Shown here one piece after another: positions 17,319-25,535 of a stretch of 64,000 nucleotides of DNA (positions are counted from its first letter, which is position 1; each line of letters starts with the position of its first letter). The notes below the pieces were generated by a model, which ran no database searches, was not told the origin of the DNA, and worked only from the letters and a program-made list of their open reading frames with translations. The position numbers were made by a program, and so were the translations under genes. Origin of the DNA: an uncultured Dorea sp. (GTDB taxonomy: Bacteria; Bacillota; Clostridia; Lachnospirales; Lachnospiraceae); assembly GCA_910584615.1 (NCBI GenBank), contig CAJUAM010000003.1, forward strand, positions 1-64,000, written 5' to 3'.

Positions 17319-19145
17319 ATGAGTAATAGATTAAAATATGAAAAAAGTCCGTATCTTTTGCAGCATTCTAAGAATCCTGTCGACTGGTATCCATGGTGCC
17401 AGGAAGCCTTCCGGAGGGCAGAGCGGGAGGACAAGCCCGTATTTTTGAGTATTGGCTACAGTACATGTCATTGGTGTCATGTGATGGAGCGGGAAAGTTT
17501 TGAAAATGAGGAGATTGCAGATATCCTCAACAAATATTTTGTGTCTGTCAAGGTGGATCGGGAAGAGAGACCGGATATTGACAGTGTGTATATGTCTGTA
17601 TGCCAGACGCTTACGGGAGGAGGCGGGTGGCCTATGAGTATCTTTATGACACCCCTTCAAAAGCCGTTTTTCGCGGGGACATACTTCCCGCCGGAGTCGG
17701 ACCGGGGAATGACCGGATTCAAAGATATACTTCTTGCGATCGCGCGCAAATGGCAGCAGGATCAAGAAGAACTGATCCAGTCAGCAGACAAGATCCTTTC
17801 ATATATAGCGGATGTGCCGGAAGAGGCGGTGCATGATGACATTGATAGAGAGCTTCCGGAGAAAGCTGCAGAACTGCTTTTTGAAAGCTTTGATATGACA
17901 AATGGCGGATTTGGAGATGCGCCGAAATTTCCTATGCCTTTTAATCTGATCTTTTTGTCATTATATTCAAAATATTCGGTTAAAAAGGGACATTCAAACA
18001 CGTTTTCCTGTAATGCAGATGGAGTTTGTTCATTAGACTATGATGGATCAGTGTTCAGGCAGGTAGAGATCACTTTGAAAAAAATGCGGCGGGGCGGCAT
18101 TTTTGATCATATTGGTTATGGGTTTTCACGCTATTCTACGGATAAGTATTTTCTTGTACCGCATTTTGAAAAAATGCTGTATGATAATGCACTTTTGACT
18201 ATTGCGTATTCTGTAGCTTATGAAGTATCAGGTGACAAGGAGCTTCTTGATTCGGCCCAGAAAACGGTCCGATATGTTCTTCGGGAGATGACTGGTCCGG
18301 ATGGAGGATTTTATTCTGCACAGGATGCAGACAGCGAGGGATTGGAAGGAAAGTTTTATGTCTTTAGCTATGAGGAAATCTGTGAGGTCCTGGGGAGGGA
18401 GGCAGGAAAGCGGTTCTGCGGATATTTTGGGATTACCAGAGAGGGGAATTTTGAAGGCTTTAATATCCCCAATCTGCTTAATGGACATGATATATGTGAC
18501 GATTTTACGAAAGAGAAGCAAGTCCTATACGAATACCGCAGATCACGGATGAAGCTTCATCTGGATGATAAGGTGCTTACTATGTGGAACTGCCTGATGA
18601 TCATCGGACTTACGTGCTTATACAGAGTGACGAGGGAGGAACTATATTTTCAGGCAGCTGAGAAGGCGCAGGAGTTTATAGAAAAGAATCTTTTTTTGGA
18701 CGGTATTTTATATGTGGGCTGTCGGGACGGGAAGGGTACGGTGAAGGGGTTTTTAGATGATTACGCGTGTTATACGGCAGCGCTGATAAATATGTATGAG
18801 ATATCTTCTTGCAGTAAATATTTAGAAAGGGCAAAGCAGATCTGCGCTGAGGCAGTAGAGCAGTTCGCAGATGAGAAAAAAGGGGGATATTTTCTGTGCG
18901 GAACAGAAAACGGCAGACTGATCACAAAGCCTAAGGAGGTCTACGACAATGCGCTGCCAAGCGGAAATTCGGTTATGGCATATTGCTTTGTGAAACTTTC
19001 ACAGATAACTGGTGAAGAGGATTATGAAGAGAAAGCCAAAAAACAGCTTGCGTATATGTCGGGGGAAGCAAAGCATTATCCGGCAGGGTGCTGTATGTTT
19101 CTGACAGCGCTGTTATTGTATATAAATCCACCGAAGAAAGTATAG
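17319..19145 (+). CDS. YyaL-type thioredoxin-domain protein (DUF255)
   Basis: A 608-residue protein with an N-terminal thioredoxin-like domain (about 1-165) including NPVDWYPWCQEAF and YSTCHWCHVMERESFE, followed by an alpha/alpha-barrel like that of glycosidases or epimerases (about 190-600; FDHIGYGFSRYSTD, VPHFEKMLYDNALL). This is the conserved YyaL/spermatogenesis-associated 20 family, whose biochemical role is not established. The ATG at 17319 has AAAGAGGTG upstream; an ATG at 17244 would add 25 atypical residues. A hairpin without T-run (19190-19210) follows. Confidence 0.9.
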   Translation: MSNRLKYEKSPYLLQHSKNPVDWYPWCQEAFRRAEREDKPVFLSIGYSTCHWCHVMERESFENEEIADILNKYFVSVKVDREERPDIDSVYMSVCQTLTGGGGWPMSIFMTPLQKPFFAGTYFPPESDRGMTGFKDILLAIARKWQQDQEELIQSADKILSYIADVPEEAVHDDIDRELPEKAAELLFESFDMTNGGFGDAPKFPMPFNLIFLSLYSKYSVKKGHSNTFSCNADGVCSLDYDGSVFRQVEITLKKMRRGGIFDHIGYGFSRYSTDKYFLVPHFEKMLYDNALLTIAYSVAYEVSGDKELLDSAQKTVRYVLREMTGPDGGFYSAQDADSEGLEGKFYVFSYEEICEVLGREAGKRFCGYFGITREGNFEGFNIPNLLNGHDICDDFTKEKQVLYEYRRSRMKLHLDDKVLTMWNCLMIIGLTCLYRVTREELYFQAAEKAQEFIEKNLFLDGILYVGCRDGKGTVKGFLDDYACYTAALINMYEISSCSKYLERAKQICAEAVEQFADEKKGGYFLCGTENGRLITKPKEVYDNALPSGNSVMAYCFVKLSQITGEEDYEEKAKKQLAYMSGEAKHYPAGCCMFLTALLLYINPPKKV

Positions 19146-19310
19146 GCAGGGTAAGTCTGAGAATACAAAAAAGATGAAAGAGACCGCTTAGCCGGATAAA
19201 GAATCCGGCTGAATGAGTCCTGAATGTAAGAAATGTATGAAATAAAAACAGGCACTTTATAAAGAAAATAAAATTTCGGGTAAATTTTCGGCAGAAAATG
19301 AAAAAAAGGC

Positions 19311-19339
19311 TTGCATTTAATAAAATTATGTTATATAAT
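19311..19339 (+). promoter_or_regulatory. Promoter of tRNA-Lys
   Basis: TTGCAT (19311-19316), 17-base spacer, TATAAT (19334-19339), 43 bases before the mature tRNA start. Confidence 0.85.
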
Positions 19340-19382
19340 ATCACTTGCGTTAAGGAATTAATAAAGAAAATTTAAGAATTAT

Positions 19383-19455
19383 GCGCGATTAGCTCAGTTG
19401 GTAGAGCACCTGACTCTTAATCAGGGTGTCCAGGGTTCGAGCCCCTGATCGCGCA
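19383..19455 (+). tRNA. tRNA-Lys (anticodon CTT)
   Basis: A 73-base cloverleaf: acceptor GCGCGAT/ATCGCGC, D arm GCTC/GAGC, anticodon arm CCTGA/TCAGG with loop CTCTTAA (anticodon CTT, codon AAG) and T arm CAGGG/CCCTG with loop TTCGAGC. The 3' CCA is not encoded, so it must be added after transcription. Confidence 0.97.
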
Positions 19456-19458
19456 GTG

Positions 19459-19507
19459 AAATCACTGTTTTTGATGTTTAAGGGCATCGGGGATGGTGAT
19501 TTTTTTT
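19459..19507 (+). terminator. Terminator of tRNA-Lys
   Basis: AAATCAC pairs with GTGATTT around an inner GATG/CATC stem, followed by T-rich sequence. Confidence 0.75.
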
Positions 19508-19609
19508 GAAGCAGATATACCTGCTTCCATCGTCAGTAATTTCTTTATAATTCTCTGAAAATATTAATTTCATATGTGTTGGATGAGAACATCCGGAAAC
19601 CGGCATTCT

Positions 19610-20851
19610 TTATTGAATGCCGGCGAATGGTTTTTTGTCAGATCCATATAAACCTTCCCATGTAATTTCGCGGTAGCGTTCCGGATCCGTATCGCCTTCT
19701 GATGATATGAGGAGAACTTTTGAATTCTCATCAAGCTTTAAGGCAGCTTTTAAATCTTTGTATTCTGGTTTTGTCATGACTGCGTGGATCAGTCCCATGC
19801 TGACAGAGCCGGATTCGCCGGAGATTATCTGTTTATCGCCTGGCAGCGGTGAACTGTAGATACGTGTTCCGTTAGCACTCACCCAGTCCGGACAGGATAC
19901 AAATGCACTGGCATGGTTTCTTAAGATATCCCATGATACGGTGTTTGCTTCGCCGCATGCAAGCCCTGCCATGATAGTCAGCATGTCGCCTGTCACGTTA
20001 ACACGGCTGCCGTCACATTGCCTTGCAGAGCGGTAAAGACAGTTGGCTGCCTCAGCTTCTGCGACAACCATGACAGGAGGGTTCTCTTTGAAACGGTTCG
20101 CGAAATATCCAATGACGGCGCCCGCAAGGGAACCGACACCGGCTTGTACAAAGATATGGGTTGGGACACATCCGTCAGCTTCTAACTGCTGATCGGCTTC
20201 CATGGCAAGAGTTCCGTACCCTTGCATGATCCATGTGGGTATTTCTTCATACCCTTCCCATGCCGTGTCCTGTACCATGATCCCATTCTCAGTTTTTGCT
20301 GCCTCTTTTGCTGCCATGCGGACACAGTCGTCATAATTCAGGTTCTCGATAGTAACAGTGGCATTTTCTTTTGCAATGTTCTCAAGACGCGTCTGGGTCG
20401 AGCCTTTTGGCATTCGCACAACGCACTTTTGCCCCAGCTTGTTAGCGGCCCATGCGATGCCCCGTCCATGGTTTCCGTCAGTAGCGGTGAAGAAGGTCGC
20501 CTGACCGAACTCCTTTCGCAGCTTATCAGATGTAAGCACCTTATAAGGAACTTCGCTCACATCTTTTCCCAACTGCTGCGCTATATATTTTGCAATTGCG
20601 TAAGAGCCTCCTAAAACTTTAAAAGCGTTCAGGCCGAAGCGGTAGGATTCATCCTTTATAAAAAGGCGTTTCAACCCAAGGTACTTAGCCAGATTAGGAA
20701 GGGATGTCAGAGGGGTTGCGTCATATTGTGGAAAGCTTTTATGAAAACGGCTTGCTTTCTCCATTTCTGCCAACGACATGTTTTCTATCTGTCTGTCATC
20801 ACTTTTTTTAATATTGTTCAAAGTCCATTTGATCTTGTCTGTGCTGTTCAT
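19610..20851 (-). CDS. dpaL: Diaminopropionate ammonia-lyase
   Basis: This 413-residue PLP enzyme of the YgeX type converts 2,3-diaminopropionate to pyruvate and two ammonia. The PLP lysine is K78 in GLNAFKVLGGSYA. TATDGNHGRGIAWAA is the cofactor-binding Asn loop, and VQAGVGSLAGAVIGY is the phosphate-binding Gly loop. The length fits E. coli YgeX. AGAGGAG precedes the ATG. It is divergent from the yqeC-xdhC-yqeB operon; the same gene families occur together in E. coli and in gut anaerobes with purine or uric-acid degradation loci. Confidence 0.93.
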   Translation of the reverse strand: MNSTDKIKWTLNNIKKSDDRQIENMSLAEMEKASRFHKSFPQYDATPLTSLPNLAKYLGLKRLFIKDESYRFGLNAFKVLGGSYAIAKYIAQQLGKDVSEVPYKVLTSDKLRKEFGQATFFTATDGNHGRGIAWAANKLGQKCVVRMPKGSTQTRLENIAKENATVTIENLNYDDCVRMAAKEAAKTENGIMVQDTAWEGYEEIPTWIMQGYGTLAMEADQQLEADGCVPTHIFVQAGVGSLAGAVIGYFANRFKENPPVMVVAEAEAANCLYRSARQCDGSRVNVTGDMLTIMAGLACGEANTVSWDILRNHASAFVSCPDWVSANGTRIYSSPLPGDKQIISGESGSVSMGLIHAVMTKPEYKDLKAALKLDENSKVLLISSEGDTDPERYREITWEGLYGSDKKPFAGIQ

Positions 20852-21010
20852 GGTTTATGATCTCCTCTAGCTTGTTTAAACACATCATAGCACACAATTT
20901 TTGGATTGCATATAAATATCATCTACATAAAAAGTTATTATTGAATTCATTGCATATTGGGAGAAGTGATGATAAGATGCCGTTAATGAAAGAAGCGTAA
21001 GGAAAGCGTT

Positions 21011-21730
21011 ATGGATTTAGAAGAATTAGTACAGATCTGCGGTGAGCAACATAAAGTGATATCGATCGTAGGGGCAGGCGGAAAGACCGGGCTCATGTAT
21101 GAGCTGGCAAGGCAGTGCAGTAAACGGGGGCAGCGTGTTTTAGTAAGTACTACAACACATATTGCCGAACCGGAAAATCATCTTGCGGTGGAGGAAGAAG
21201 AAGTTTTAAGGTTGTGGGAAGAAGGAACTTATGCAGTGACAGGCAAGAAAGCTTCCGGAAAAAAGCTCTCTATGCCGTCTGACAGGCAGCTTGATACGCT
21301 CATTAAAAAAGCGGATATCGTGTTTCTGGAAGCAGACGGTTCAAAAGGTCTGCCGTGTAAAGTACCCGCGGAGCATGAACCAGTCATTTTTCCAAAGACC
21401 AGCCTGGTGATTGGTGTGATGGGGATGTCGTGTCTGGGAAAAAGAATGTCAGAATGCTGCTTTCGCATAGAAGAGGCGCAGAGCTTTTTTGGAGTACGAC
21501 CGGATACGGTTCTTTCGGAGGAGCTTGCGGTTTCTATTTTGTCATCGGCCTCTGGTACGCGAAAGAATGTCAAAGAGAGAGAATTTGCGGTAGTATTGAA
21601 CCAATGCGATACAGAGGAAATCAAAAGAAAGGCAGAGCGGATAGCTGCCGGCTTGAAAAAAGCAGGAATTAAGAAGGTGGTCCTGACTTGTTTCAGGAAA
21701 AGGAGAGAAGAAGATGCAAGATCTATATGA
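21011..21730 (+). CDS. yqeC: Selenium cofactor biosynthesis protein YqeC
   Basis: A 239-residue P-loop protein: ISIVGAGGKTGLMYELA is the nucleotide-binding loop, followed by VSTTTHI, FLEADGSKGLPCK and VVLNQCD motifs typical of YqeC. The family is linked by genome context to labile-selenium molybdenum hydroxylases (selenium-dependent xanthine dehydrogenase and relatives). It is the first gene of a three-gene operon; its end overlaps the XdhC-family gene by 17 bases. Confidence 0.9.
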   Translation: MDLEELVQICGEQHKVISIVGAGGKTGLMYELARQCSKRGQRVLVSTTTHIAEPENHLAVEEEEVLRLWEEGTYAVTGKKASGKKLSMPSDRQLDTLIKKADIVFLEADGSKGLPCKVPAEHEPVIFPKTSLVIGVMGMSCLGKRMSECCFRIEEAQSFFGVRPDTVLSEELAVSILSSASGTRKNVKEREFAVVLNQCDTEEIKRKAERIAAGLKKAGIKKVVLTCFRKRREEDARSI

Positions 21731-22751
21731 GATAATAAAGGAATATAAAGAGCGGGGATCATGCATGCTTCTGACTGTCCTGGAAGGAGATCATGTCGGG
21801 GAGAAGATGTTTTTGTGCGGGGGAGAGATGATCTGGCAGTCTGAAAAGAATGGATTTCTTGAAAAATACCTTGGACATCTGACAGTTATACAAGAAAGCG
21901 GTATGGTGAGTTTTGAAAACGTAAAGATTTTTGCTGAGTGTTTTGGAGGCGGTGATCATCTGGTCATATGCGGTGCCGGACACGTATCTGCAGCGGTTAT
22001 CCGGATTGGGAAAAATACAGGATTTACAGTTACTGTATTGGAGGACCGCTTAAGCTTTGCGGATCATGCAAGAAGGATAGGGGCGGATTCGGTGATCTGC
22101 GATTCTTTTGAAGAGGGGTTAAGCCAGATTCAAGGAAGCGGGTCTGTTTATTTTATAATTGCTACAAGAGGGCATCGTTACGACATGCTGTGCCTTAAGA
22201 AAGTTCTTGAGAAGAAGAATGCGTATGTCGGGATGATGGGAAGCTACGGGAGGGCGGCGGAAATAAAAAGACAACTGGAAAAAGATGGAGTGAAAAAGGA
22301 GATTTTAGATAAAGTCCACTCTCCCATCGGTCTGCCTATCGGGGCAAAAACACCGGAAGAAATCGCGGTATCCATTATGGCAGAGATCATTCAATGTAAG
22401 AATAAAAAGAAACAGTCAGAGGGTTACCGGGATGAGATACTAAAGGCTTTGGATGTTAAAAATACAAAAAACAAGAATGCAGTGCTGGCCGAAATCGTAT
22501 GGAAGAGAGGCTCAGCGCCGAGAGATATCGGAACCAAGATGGTGATCGGTTGGGACGGGACGCTGACAGGGACGATCGGAGGCGGCTGTATGGAGGCGGA
22601 GGTCATTCAGGAAGCCAGATGGATGTTTGCAGATGAAAATGCTCATTACCGGCTGAGAAAAGTAGAGTTAACGGCAGACAATGCCGAGGAAGAGGGTATG
22701 GTATGCGGCGGATCTCAGATCGTATATCTGGAAAAGAGAACTTGCAGATGA
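21714..22751 (+). CDS. XdhC/CoxI-family Mo-hydroxylase maturation protein
   Basis: A 345-residue member of the XdhC family, which handles molybdenum cofactor for hydroxylases. Domain order is unusual: a short N-terminal part (1-70), a Rossmann XdhC_C domain (about 78-210; LVICGAGHVSAAVIRI, GMMGSYGRAAEIK, SPIGLPIGAKTPEEIAVSI), then a complete XdhC_CoxI domain (about 245-345; GSAPRDIGTKMVI, GTIGGGCMEAEV). Typical XdhC has the CoxI domain first. GGAGAGAAG precedes the ATG. It overlaps yqeC upstream and yqeB downstream (ATGA), so the three are translationally coupled. Confidence 0.88.
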   Translation: MQDLYEIIKEYKERGSCMLLTVLEGDHVGEKMFLCGGEMIWQSEKNGFLEKYLGHLTVIQESGMVSFENVKIFAECFGGGDHLVICGAGHVSAAVIRIGKNTGFTVTVLEDRLSFADHARRIGADSVICDSFEEGLSQIQGSGSVYFIIATRGHRYDMLCLKKVLEKKNAYVGMMGSYGRAAEIKRQLEKDGVKKEILDKVHSPIGLPIGAKTPEEIAVSIMAEIIQCKNKKKQSEGYRDEILKALDVKNTKNKNAVLAEIVWKRGSAPRDIGTKMVIGWDGTLTGTIGGGCMEAEVIQEARWMFADENAHYRLRKVELTADNAEEEGMVCGGSQIVYLEKRTCR

Positions 22752-23563
22752 GAAGAGGATTGGTTGTTGTCCGCGGAGGAGGAGACCTGGCTACCGGAAC
22801 GATACACAGATTATGGTCTGCGGGGTTTACGGTTGTTGTTCTGGAAATTTCCAGTCCTGCGGCAATCCGCAGACCGGTATCCGTATGCGAGGCAGTGTAT
22901 GACGGAGAAACGGTTGTGGAGGGGATGAGAGGGGTACGTATTTCAGATTGCCGTGAGGCGGCAGCGGTCATTGAAAAAGGAAGTGTTCCGGTTCTTATAG
23001 ATCCGGATGGTGAAAGCATTAAGACGCTGAAACCGTCGGTTGTTGTGGATGCGATTCTGGCGAAAGTAAATCTGGGAACCAGAAAAGGGATGGCTCCTCT
23101 TACGATTGCGTTGGGGCCGGGATTTGAAGCCGGTGTAGATACAGATTATGTTATAGAGACAAAAAGGGGTCATGATCTGGGAAAGATTATCTGTCAGGGT
23201 ACTGCGTTACCCAATACCGGGATACCGGGAGATATCGGGGGATACACAGATAAGAGGGTGATTCGTTCCCGGCAGGCCGGAGTATTTAGAAATGTCTGTA
23301 AGATCGGGGATATTGTAGAAGCTGGGCAAGAGATCGCGAGGATTGAGTGCAAAGCTGGAGAGTCTTATACGGTTATTGCGACAATCACTGGTATTGTCAG
23401 AGGTCTGTTAAGAGATGGGTATCACGTCACAAAAGGATTCAAAGTCGCGGACATTGACCCAAGAAAAGAGGAACTGAAAAACTGCTTTACCATATCAGAC
23501 AAAGCAAGATGCATAGCTGGGAGTGTGCTTGAACTTTGTGTTGCTTTTTGCAGAGAAGAGTAA
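22748..23563 (+). CDS. yqeB: Selenium-dependent Mo hydroxylase accessory protein YqeB
   Basis: A 271-residue EF2563/YqeB-type protein. The N-terminus VVVRGGGDLATGTIHRLW is a Rossmann-like motif; the C-terminal half has a biotinyl/lipoyl-like hammerhead segment (about 195-240; GDIVEAGQEIARIE, ATITGIVRGLLRDG). The family is a marker for selenium-dependent molybdenum hydroxylases. The ATG at 22748 overlaps the previous stop; an ATG at 22703 lies inside the previous gene. No hydroxylase structural gene is in this window. Confidence 0.9.
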   Translation: MRRGLVVVRGGGDLATGTIHRLWSAGFTVVVLEISSPAAIRRPVSVCEAVYDGETVVEGMRGVRISDCREAAAVIEKGSVPVLIDPDGESIKTLKPSVVVDAILAKVNLGTRKGMAPLTIALGPGFEAGVDTDYVIETKRGHDLGKIICQGTALPNTGIPGDIGGYTDKRVIRSRQAGVFRNVCKIGDIVEAGQEIARIECKAGESYTVIATITGIVRGLLRDGYHVTKGFKVADIDPRKEELKNCFTISDKARCIAGSVLELCVAFCREE

Positions 23564-23602
23564 TTGGAACAAAAGAAGCGCTGAGTGCATGTTAGAGATT
23601 TA

Positions 23603-23638
23603 CAGGGTAGAATAAATGTTTCTACCCTGAATTTTTTT
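23603..23638. terminator. Terminator between yqeB and deoC
   Basis: CAGGGTAGA and TCTACCCTG form a 9-bp stem, followed by seven T on the plus strand. It lies between convergent genes. Confidence 0.88.
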
Positions 23639-23644
23639 AGATAT

Positions 23645-24289
23645 TTATTTCAATATTTTGATCAACCGGCTTGTTCCAAGTCTGTCTGCGCCAAGGCGCA
23701 GGAATTCTTCTGCATCGTCGAAAGATGAAATGCCGCCTGCAGCTTTTATTTTTACATTTTTTCCCACATGTGCTTTCATGAGCCTGACATCTTCTGGAGT
23801 TGCTCCCGCAAAAGAGAATCCTGTGGAGGTTTTGATATATTCTGCTCCGGCGTTTGTGACGATTTCGCACATCTTGATTTTTTCTTCTTCTGTCAGCAGA
23901 CATGTCTCAATAATAACTTTTAAGATTTTTTCACCGCAGGCTTCGCGGACCTGCCGGATTTCGCTCTCAATTTCCTGGTATCTTTTATCTTTTAGAAATC
24001 CGATATTGATCACCATATCAATTTCATCGGCTCCGTTTATTATAGCATCCTTTGCTTCATAGATTTTCACAGAGGATGTACTGTAACCATTCGGAAAACC
24101 AATGACTGTACAGATGGCCAGCCTCCCTTTCACATATTCTGCTGCCTGTTTTACATATGACGCGGGAATGCAGGCAGAAGCGGTTTCATAAGCTATGGCG
24201 TCGTCAAGGATCTGTCGGATTTCCTCCCATGTAGCCGTTTGATTTAATAATGTATGGTCTACGTTTTTTAAAATATCTTTCTGGTTCAT
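23645..24289 (-). CDS. deoC: Deoxyribose-phosphate aldolase
   Basis: A class I aldolase of 214 residues that splits deoxyribose 5-phosphate into glyceraldehyde 3-phosphate and acetaldehyde. The Schiff-base lysine lies in KTSTGFSFAGAT; VDHTLL, EIDMVINIGFLK and KVIIETCLLT are conserved. The ATG at 24289 is preferred (AGAAAGG upstream). It directly follows deoB (22-base gap), forming a deoxynucleoside catabolic unit with it. Confidence 0.95.
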   Translation of the reverse strand: MNQKDILKNVDHTLLNQTATWEEIRQILDDAIAYETASACIPASYVKQAAEYVKGRLAICTVIGFPNGYSTSSVKIYEAKDAIINGADEIDMVINIGFLKDKRYQEIESEIRQVREACGEKILKVIIETCLLTEEEKIKMCEIVTNAGAEYIKTSTGFSFAGATPEDVRLMKAHVGKNVKIKAAGGISSFDDAEEFLRLGADRLGTSRLIKILK

Positions 24290-24311
24290 GTTACTGCCTT
24301 TCTGCATTGAT

Positions 24312-25502
24312 TTATTTTAAGTTATTAAGAATCGAATTTCCGATCGTACCCTCTGGCATGTGGATTTTGAAGTTATCAGCGATTGTTGCTCCGATAACTG
24401 CAAAAGTATCTGCGTCTTTAAGCTTTCCGGAACCTTCCATAGATGGGGAATAAGCAAGAAAAGGAACTTTTTCTCTTGTGTGGTCTGTTCCGGTATGTGT
24501 CGGATCATTCCCGTGGTCTGCTGTGATGATCAGCAGATCGTCTTCCTTGAGCAGATCTAAGAGTTCCCCCAGCTTGATATCAAAGCGTTCCAATTCCTTT
24601 GCGTAACCGCATACATCCCTGCGGTGTCCCCATAGAGCGTCAAAGTCTACCAGATTTACATAGCAAAGTCCGGTGAAATCTCTTCTGGCGATCTCAATGG
24701 TCTGCTCCATTCCGTGTACAGAACTTTTGGATTTGTTGGATTCAGTCAGTCCTTCGCCGTCAAAAATGTCAAAGATCTTGCCTACGGAGATTACACTGAG
24801 ACCGGCTTCTTTTAATGCATTAAGCGCTGTCTTGCCGTATGGCTTGAGAGCATAGTCGTGCCGGTTGCTTGTTCGTTTAAATTCTCCTTTTTTCCTGCCG
24901 ATATAGGGTCTTGCGATGACCCGCCCTACTTTCCATTCGTCTTTCATGGTGATCTCACGGGCAATCTCACAGCATCGGTATAATTCATCGAGGCCAAAGG
25001 TTTCCTCATTTCCGCAGATCTGAAGAACGGAATCCGCTGATGTGTAGACGATCATATGGCCTGTAGCGATCTCTTCTTCTGCCAGTTCATCAAGGATCTT
25101 TGTGCCGCTGGCGCTCTTGTTTCCGATGATGGTCCGTCCGGTCCTTCTGGATAATTCATCAAGAAGTTCTTTAGGGAATCCGGTTTCTGTAAATGTTTTA
25201 AAAGGTTTTGTAATATGAAGCCCCATCATTTCCCAGTGACCGGTCATAGTGTCTTTTCCGGTGCTTGCTTCATATAGATATGAGTAGTATCCGAGCGGTT
25301 TCTCTGCCGGATCTACCTGCTTTAACGGGTGGAGGTTCGCAATGCCCAGCTTTTGAAGGTTTGGTATGTGAAATTCATCCATAGACTGGGAGATGTGACC
25401 GAGTGTATCTGTCCCTTTATCACCGTAATCGGCGGCATCAGGCATTGCGCCTGCGCCGAGGGAATCCACAACGATGGTAAATATGCGTTTGTAGTTTTTC
25501 AT
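24312..25502 (-). CDS. deoB: Phosphopentomutase
   Basis: A 396-residue alkaline-phosphatase-superfamily mutase that interconverts (deoxy)ribose 1- and 5-phosphates, supplying DeoC. Metal site residues are in VVDSLGAGAMPDA, the GTDTLGH nucleophile segment, and DHGNDPTHTGTDHTREKVP. AAAGGAGG precedes the ATG. The upstream guanine deaminase ends 33 bases away on the same strand, which suggests one purine/nucleoside salvage operon (guanine deaminase-deoB-deoC). Confidence 0.96.
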   Translation of the reverse strand: MKNYKRIFTIVVDSLGAGAMPDAADYGDKGTDTLGHISQSMDEFHIPNLQKLGIANLHPLKQVDPAEKPLGYYSYLYEASTGKDTMTGHWEMMGLHITKPFKTFTETGFPKELLDELSRRTGRTIIGNKSASGTKILDELAEEEIATGHMIVYTSADSVLQICGNEETFGLDELYRCCEIAREITMKDEWKVGRVIARPYIGRKKGEFKRTSNRHDYALKPYGKTALNALKEAGLSVISVGKIFDIFDGEGLTESNKSKSSVHGMEQTIEIARRDFTGLCYVNLVDFDALWGHRRDVCGYAKELERFDIKLGELLDLLKEDDLLIITADHGNDPTHTGTDHTREKVPFLAYSPSMEGSGKLKDADTFAVIGATIADNFKIHMPEGTIGNSILNNLK

Positions 25503-25535
25503 GATCTTTAACCCTCCTTTTATTCATGGTCTTTT

